Assembly: GCA_021813085.1 (NCBI GenBank)
Contig: JAKAMA010000065.1
Coordinates: forward strand, 1-9,312
Direction: 5' to 3'
Origin: Chloroflexota bacterium
GTDB lineage: Bacteria > Chloroflexota > Dehalococcoidia > DSTF01 > JACRBR01
DNA length: 9,312 nt
Under the pieces are notes generated by a model. It saw nothing but the letters and a program-made list of their open reading frames with translations. It ran no database searches and was not told where the DNA came from. The position numbers and the translations under genes were made by a program. This document shows positions 5,520 to 9,312 of the stretch, in pieces (the first letter of the stretch is position 1; each line of letters starts with the position of its first letter).

Positions 5520-6277
5520 TGCCAGAGATCGCCGGGGCGAAGGTCAGCATCGACCCGCGGCTGCTGCCCGCCGGGCCGCACGCGCGCGTGCTCGACGCCG
5601 GCTGCGGCGATGGACGGCATATCGTCGAGGCGGCGCGCCGGGGCTGCCGCGCCGTCGGGCTGGACTACGACGTGGGCGAGCTGCGGCGGGCGCGGGGACG
5701 CGCGGGCGCATCGCGCATCGACGTCGTCGCCGGCGACGCCAGCCGCCTGCCGTTCCGCGCGGGGGTCTTCGACACCGTGATCTGTACCGAGACGCTCGAG
5801 CACCTCGCCGACGACGGCGGCGCCGTGCGCGAGATGGCGCGTGTGCTGCGTGGCGGCGGCCTGCTGCTCGGCGCCGTGCCGTCGCACTTCACGGAGCTGC
5901 TGTACTGGAAGCTGTCGCGCGGCTACCGGCAGGCGCCGGGCGGGCACGTGCGCATCTACCGGCCGCGCGCGCTCGCGCGCATGCTCGCGCGCTCGGGCCT
6001 GCCGCTCGAGTCCGTGCGGTATCTGCACTTCCTCGACTCGCTGTTCTGGCTTCGGTTCTGCCTGACCGACTTCCTGCGCCCGCAACGGCCGCGGAGCCCG
6101 TTCGAGCAGGCGGTCGCCCTCGCGGTCGCGCAGGAGCGTGCGGTGCCGCCATGGCGCCGGAGGCTGCGCGGCGCCTTCCGCGGCTCACGCGTCGTCGCCG
6201 CCGTCGATGCCGCGGGCGCCTGCGTATGGCCGAAGAGCTTCGTCTTCGTGGCGCGGAAGGCCAGCAAGCGCCGGTAG
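5519..6277 (+). CDS. Class I SAM-dependent methyltransferase
   Basis: The 252-residue protein has the Rossmann-like SAM-binding core. Motif I is VLDAGCGDGR (24-33), the acidic residue after strand 2 is in GLDYD (47-51), GDASRLPF is at 72-79, TETLEHL is at 90-96, and a VLRGGGLLL post-motif lies at 109-117. This resembles the UbiE/Methyltransf_11 type that methylates small molecules or lipids. The C-terminal half (about 125-190), with PSHFTELLYWKLSRGYRQ, GHVRIYRP and a hydrophobic FLDSLFWLRFCL, may bind a hydrophobic acceptor or membrane. The acceptor is unknown. An in-frame TGA at 5510 leaves ATG 5519 as the first usual start, although no Shine-Dalgarno precedes it. It follows the histidine phosphatase gene by 139 nt on the same strand, so co-transcription is possible. 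Confidence 0.88.
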   Translation: MPEIAGAKVSIDPRLLPAGPHARVLDAGCGDGRHIVEAARRGCRAVGLDYDVGELRRARGRAGASRIDVVAGDASRLPFRAGVFDTVICTETLEHLADDGGAVREMARVLRGGGLLLGAVPSHFTELLYWKLSRGYRQAPGGHVRIYRPRALARMLARSGLPLESVRYLHFLDSLFWLRFCLTDFLRPQRPRSPFEQAVALAVAQERAVPPWRRRLRGAFRGSRVVAAVDAAGACVWPKSFVFVARKASKRR

Positions 6278-6278
6278 G

Positions 6279-6340
6279 CAGTCATCAGCAGTCAGTCGTC
6301 AGTCCGCGGACGACTACCGGCCACTGACTACTGACTCACG
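6279..6340. repeat. Intergenic palindromic repeat built from CAGTC/GACT units
   Basis: AGTCAGTCGTCAGTCC (6290-6305) faces CCACTGACTACTGACT (6321-6336): 13 of the 14 outer positions pair, and three more pair with a 2-nt bulge. A competing hairpin GTCGTC (6295-6300)/GACGAC (6309-6314) encloses the perfect palindrome GTCCGCGGAC (6302-6311). The CAGTC word occurs four times on the left side (6279, 6289, 6293, 6300). It lies just after the methyltransferase stop, so it could serve as a terminator or be a REP-like dispersed element. No T-tract follows. Confidence 0.6.
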
Positions 6341-6349
6341 GACGCCTGC

Positions 6350-6355
6350 TATGAT
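6350..6355 (+). promoter_or_regulatory. -10 element of the tldD operon
   Basis: TATGAT matches the consensus at five of six positions and would start transcription near 6362, leaving a leader of about 27 nt that contains GGAGG (6379-6383), 5 nt before ATG 6389. No good -35 is visible at 16-18 bp, because that stretch is occupied by the right arm of the palindromic repeat. Confidence 0.5.
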
Positions 6356-6388
6356 GCACGTCGAGCCGCGAGGGCGGTGGAGGTGGAC

Positions 6389-7831
6389 ATGGCCGAAGGC
6401 GGCCGGCAGTCCGAGGCGTTCTTCCGCGACCGTTACGGCATCGATGATCCGGTCGCCGCGGACCTGCTTGGTGTGGCGATGAGCCGCGGCGGCGACTCCG
6501 CGGAGCTGTTCTTCGAGCACCGCGAGGGCTCCAACATCAGCTTCGAGCAGCAGGCGGTGAAGTCGGCGAGCCGCAGCATCACGCAGGGTGTCGGCGTGCG
6601 CGTGCTGCACGGCGACGCGATCGGCTACGCGTTCACGGAGGACCTCTCGCGAGACGCCATGCGGCGTGCCGCCGGCACGGCCGCGCGGATCGCCGCGCGC
6701 GGCGACAGCGCGCCTCCGGTCGATGTCGTGCACTACGAGTCGGCGGACCACTACGGGCCCGCCGCCAGCACGATCGGTGTCGCGCCGGCGGAGAAGGTCG
6801 AGCTGATCCGGCGCGCCGATGCCGCCGCCCGGCGCTTCGACCCCAGCATCGCCCGCGTCGACATCAACTTCGTCGATGAGCTCAAGCACGTGATGATCGC
6901 GACGAGCGATGGCCGCATCACCGGCGATGTGCAGCCGCTCGTGCGCTTCAACGTCTCGTGCCTCGCCGAGCGCGACGGCAACCGCCAGAGCGCGCGCTGG
7001 GGCGGCGGCGGCCGCATGGGCATGGCGTACTTCGAGACGCACACGCCCGAGGCGCTCGCCGAGGAATCGGCACGCCAGTCCGTCGTGCTGCTGTCGGCGA
7101 TCGACGCGCCGGCGGGCACCTTCCCGGTGGTGCTGGCCGCGGGCGACAGCGGCATCCTCCTGCACGAGGCGATCGGGCACGGACTCGAGGCGGACTTCAA
7201 CCGCAAGAAGACGAGCAACTACACCGACCAGGTCGGCAACCTCGTCGCCTCCGAGCTGTGCACGGTGGTCGATGACGGGACGATCCGCGACAGCCGCGGC
7301 TCGATCAACATCGACGACGAGGGCAACCTCCCCGGCTACAACGTGCTGATCGAGCGCGGCGTGCTGCGAGGCTACATCCAGGACACGCTGAGCACGAAGC
7401 ACTTCGGCGCAGCGCCGACGGGCAACGGCCGGCGCCAGTCCTTCAAGCACTACCCGATGCCGCGCATGACCAATACGTACATGCTCGCGGGCGAATCCAG
7501 CCCGGAGGACATCATCCGCTCCGTCGGCCGCGGCATCTACTGCGTCGCCTTCAACGGGGGCCAGGTGAACATCAGCAATGGCGACTTCGTGTTCAGCGTC
7601 ACCGAGGGCTACCTGATCGAGGGCGGCCGCGTGACGGCGCCGATCCGCAATGTGAACCTGATCGGCAATGGGCCGGACGTGCTGCGCAAGGTGACGGCGG
7701 TCGGCAGCGATTTCGCGCTGAGCGACGGCCGCTGGACATGCGGCAAGGATGGGCAGTCGGTGCCGGTCGGCGTCGGCATCCCGACGACGCTGATCAGCGG
7801 CATGACCGTCGGCGGCACGGCGATCGGATAA
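6389..7831 (+). CDS. tldD: Metalloprotease TldD
   Basis: This 480-residue protein is the catalytic zinc-bearing subunit of the TldD/TldE (PmbA) peptidase, known in other bacteria for trimming unfolded peptides, maturing microcin B17 and degrading the CcdA antitoxin. The metal-binding HEAIGH (259-264) is intact and is followed by GLEADFNRKKTSNY. The distal conserved Cys451 in WTCGKDGQSVPVG is the third ligand expected in the family. The N-terminal half (about 30-230) is the substrate-tunnel domain, with EHREGSNISFEQQAVKSA. I choose ATG 6389 because GGAGG lies 5 nt upstream; GTG 6377 in the same frame would add only four residues. It is followed by the phosphatase gene and then pmbA, so both protease subunits are probably made from one transcript. 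Confidence 0.95.
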   Translation: MAEGGRQSEAFFRDRYGIDDPVAADLLGVAMSRGGDSAELFFEHREGSNISFEQQAVKSASRSITQGVGVRVLHGDAIGYAFTEDLSRDAMRRAAGTAARIAARGDSAPPVDVVHYESADHYGPAASTIGVAPAEKVELIRRADAAARRFDPSIARVDINFVDELKHVMIATSDGRITGDVQPLVRFNVSCLAERDGNRQSARWGGGGRMGMAYFETHTPEALAEESARQSVVLLSAIDAPAGTFPVVLAAGDSGILLHEAIGHGLEADFNRKKTSNYTDQVGNLVASELCTVVDDGTIRDSRGSINIDDEGNLPGYNVLIERGVLRGYIQDTLSTKHFGAAPTGNGRRQSFKHYPMPRMTNTYMLAGESSPEDIIRSVGRGIYCVAFNGGQVNISNGDFVFSVTEGYLIEGGRVTAPIRNVNLIGNGPDVLRKVTAVGSDFALSDGRWTCGKDGQSVPVGVGIPTTLISGMTVGGTAIG

Positions 7832-7868
7832 GGGCATCGGCGCGCCACCGAGCCGGAAGCGTGGGAAC

Positions 7869-7878
7869 GGAAGGAGGT
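7869..7878 (+). promoter_or_regulatory. Perfect Shine-Dalgarno before a non-standard start codon
   Basis: GGAAGGAGGT contains AAGGAGGT, a full match to the anti-Shine-Dalgarno. The GGAGG core ends 8 nt before ATC 7886-7888, in the phosphatase frame. No ATG, GTG or TTG occurs in that frame from the tldD stop (7829-7831) to ATG 7988, and 7988 is 110 nt from this site. The site therefore points to ATC 7886 or a start very close to it. Confidence 0.6.
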
Positions 7879-7885
7879 CACCGGC

Positions 7886-8503
7886 ATCGCTACCATCCTC
7901 ACACTGTTCACCATCCTGGGCATCAACGGCACCGTCTTCGACCGGATCTATGACCTGACGGGCCACGTCGCCATCGCGGATGACGCGATGAAGTTCTCGG
8001 CGCAGTATCTGATCTTCGTGCTGGCGGCGGCGGTCGCGGGGACGTGGTTCCTGCGCTACGGGCCGCCGGAGCGGCGCCGGGCCGCGGTGTACACGGCGGT
8101 CGGGGCGGCCGGCATCGGCCTCATCGCCGGGCTCATCATCCAGCACTTCTACTATCATCCGCGGCCCTTCTTCTTCAACGAGAACGGCACGGTCCACTAC
8201 CGCTTCACGCCGCTCGTGCATCACAGCGCCGACACGTCGTTCCCCTCGGACCACGCGACGGCGTCGTTCGGCATGGCGACGGGCGTGCTGCTCTACCGAG
8301 CACGCGTCGGGCTGGCCGCGCTCGCGGTCGCGGTGATCATCTCCTTCTCGCGGGTGTACGTCGGCGTCCATTACCCCGCGGACGTCGTGGCCGGCGCGGC
8401 CATCGGCACGGTGGCGGCGTTCGCCCTGCGGTTGATTCACCCCATCATCGCGTGGCTCGACGACCAGATCGTCGTCCGCCTGGTGCCCGAGTCCCTGCGA
8501 TGA
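7886..8503 (+). CDS. PAP2 family phosphatase, BcrC-like (probable undecaprenyl-diphosphate phosphatase)
   Basis: This is an integral membrane phosphatase of about 205 residues. In this family the active site faces the outside and removes phosphate from lipid phosphates or pyrophosphates, such as undecaprenyl pyrophosphate in cell wall recycling. Counting from ATC 7886, the motifs are HPRP (91-94), SFPSDHA with His123 (118-124), and SRVYVGVHYPAD with Ser155, Arg156, His162 and Asp166. The usual Lys of the first motif is Gln86 here, as in some BcrC-type members. Membrane helices fall at about 2-12, 36-54, 68-86, 127-137, 141-154 and 168-186. The N-terminal LGINGTVFDRIYD resembles the conserved start of this family, so ATG 7988 would cut off real protein. 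It ends in an ATGA overlap with pmbA. Substrate specificity is inferred from the PSDHA motif, not shown. Confidence 0.82.
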   Translation: MATILTLFTILGINGTVFDRIYDLTGHVAIADDAMKFSAQYLIFVLAAAVAGTWFLRYGPPERRRAAVYTAVGAAGIGLIAGLIIQHFYYHPRPFFFNENGTVHYRFTPLVHHSADTSFPSDHATASFGMATGVLLYRARVGLAALAVAVIISFSRVYVGVHYPADVVAGAAIGTVAAFALRLIHPIIAWLDDQIVVRLVPESLR

Positions 8504-9312
8504 CGGGCGAGGCGCGGCCGCCCTTCGCGCACGAGGACCTGGCGGCGCTCGCGTCGGACATCGTGGCGAAGGCGCGCAGGCTCGGCGCCGACGAGGCCGA
8601 CGCGTACATCCTGAGCGGGATCGAGTCCACCGTCAGCGTGCGCCGCGGTGCGATCGAGAAGCTCATCGAGGCTGGCTCCCGCAGCGTCTCGATTCGCGTG
8701 ATCCGCGACAAGCGGACGGCCGTCTGCAACACCTCCGACCTGACGCCGCGCGCGCTGGACGAGCTGGTGCGCACGGCGGTCGAGCTGGCAGCGATCTCGG
8801 AGCCGGACGAGTACGCGGGGCTGCCGGCGAAGGAGGACCTCGCGACGGAGACCGCCTCCGCGCTCGCGCTCTACGACGAGTCGATCGAGTCGCTGAGCGT
8901 CGACGAGATGAAGGACATCGTCCTGCGGGCGGAGCAGGCGGCGTTCGACTTCGACCCTCGCGTCACGAACTCGGAGGGCGCGGAGTTCGGCGCCGAGCGC
9001 GGGCAGCTCGTGCTGGCGAACAGCCTCGGCTTCGCCGGCTCGTACCCGTACACCGCGGCGAGCTTCGCGGTGTCCGTCATCGCCGACGACGCCGACGGCA
9101 AGAAGCGGAACGACTACTGGTTCACGGCCGAGCGCATGCTGAACCGGCTCGAGCGGCCCGAAGACGTCGGGCGCCGCGCCGCCGCCCGCGCCGTGCGCAA
9201 GCTCGGCGCGCGGAAGGTGAGCACGCGCGAGGCGCCCGTCGTCTGGGACCCGCTGATGGCGGGGCGCCTGGCGCGCATGGTCGCGGCAGCGGCGAGCGGC
9301 GAGGCGCTGTTC
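8500..9312 (+). CDS. pmbA: TldE/PmbA subunit of the TldD/TldE metalloprotease, 5' part
   Basis: 271 codons are visible and the gene runs out of the window. The product starts MTGEARPPFAHEDL and shows the domain shared with TldD: ADEADAYILSGIESTVSVRRGAIEKL (about 30-55 in total), SRSVSIRVI and, later, VTNSEGAEFGAERGQ, LANSLGFAGSYPYT and YWFTAER. PmbA proteins lack the HExxxH of TldD and act as the non-catalytic partner that shapes the substrate chamber; no such motif is present in the visible part. The ATG overlaps the phosphatase TGA (ATGA), with no separate Shine-Dalgarno, so its translation is probably coupled to the phosphatase gene. It should form the heterodimer with the TldD encoded 670 bp upstream. 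Confidence 0.93.
   Translation, partial: MTGEARPPFAHEDLAALASDIVAKARRLGADEADAYILSGIESTVSVRRGAIEKLIEAGSRSVSIRVIRDKRTAVCNTSDLTPRALDELVRTAVELAAISEPDEYAGLPAKEDLATETASALALYDESIESLSVDEMKDIVLRAEQAAFDFDPRVTNSEGAEFGAERGQLVLANSLGFAGSYPYTAASFAVSVIADDADGKKRNDYWFTAERMLNRLERPEDVGRRAAARAVRKLGARKVSTREAPVVWDPLMAGRLARMVAAAASGEALF

Noticed and set aside
7988..7990. ATG 7988 as the start of the PAP2 phosphatase
   Set aside because: It has no Shine-Dalgarno and would remove the first hydrophobic segment and family-like N-terminal residues; upstream initiation is better supported.
6314..8440. A 708-codon open frame on the minus strand opposite tldD and the phosphatase gene
   Set aside because: It has low-complexity Arg/His/Asp/Ala composition and mirrors the codons of tldD; no domain is recognisable.
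6389..9312. A RiPP or toxin-antitoxin locus around TldD/PmbA (as in microcin maturation)
   Set aside because: I looked for a precursor peptide, cyclodehydratase, transporter or toxin ORF next to the protease genes and found none in the window.

Overview
The window is very GC-rich DNA from a bacterium, with dense genes, strong G/C bias at third codon positions and long antisense shadow ORFs. Several genes appear to be transcribed from promoters whose -10 hexamer (TANNNT) lies only 6-7 nt before the ATG, i.e. leaderless transcripts. That habit, the gene content and the protein sequences would fit a high-GC Chloroflexota or actinobacterial-type lineage. This is an inference from style; no rRNA or other phylogenetic marker is present.

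Layout, left to right. (1) 1-271: the 3' end of a carboxymuconolactone decarboxylase-like gene (+). (2) 272-599: 328 nt without a convincing gene, holding one good RNA hairpin and a Shine-Dalgarno for the next gene. (3) 600-1145: cobO, cob(I)alamin adenosyltransferase (+). (4) 1365-2132: rhomboid intramembrane serine protease (+). (5) 2210-2701: a cysteine-free MerR-family regulator (+) with a clear leaderless promoter. (6) 2733-3104: a small conserved-looking acidic-tailed protein of unknown function (-), convergent with merR. (7) 3248-3280: a perfect 16-bp inverted repeat after the thiolase gene. (8) 3304-4455: an acetyl-CoA acyltransferase/thiolase (-). (9) 4456-4647: a divergent control region with tandem -10-like repeats and an 18-bp palindrome. 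(10) 4648-5379: histidine phosphatase of the phosphoglycerate mutase type (+). (11) 5519-6277: class I SAM-dependent methyltransferase (+). (12) 6278-6376: an intergenic palindromic repeat made of CAGTC/GACT units, then a TATGAT box. (13) 6389-7831 tldD, 7886-8503 a PAP2/BcrC-type lipid pyrophosphate phosphatase, and 8500-9312 the 5' part of pmbA/tldE, all (+) and probably one operon.

How the genes relate. Most of the window is ordinary housekeeping or accessory metabolism: B12 cofactor activation, acyl-CoA thiolysis, a methyltransferase and a phosphatase. The most interesting unit is the 3' operon, where a membrane phosphatase is inserted between the two subunits of the TldD/TldE metalloprotease and is joined to pmbA by an ATGA overlap. 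The phosphatase has no ATG/GTG/TTG start at its expected N-terminus, but does have a perfect Shine-Dalgarno in front of an ATC codon. The MerR gene and the nearby thiolase both have palindromic ACGT-containing control elements and share a GGTAGNNTGA promoter word, so a regulatory link is possible but unproven. I found no CRISPR array, tRNA, rRNA, transposase or obvious defence system.
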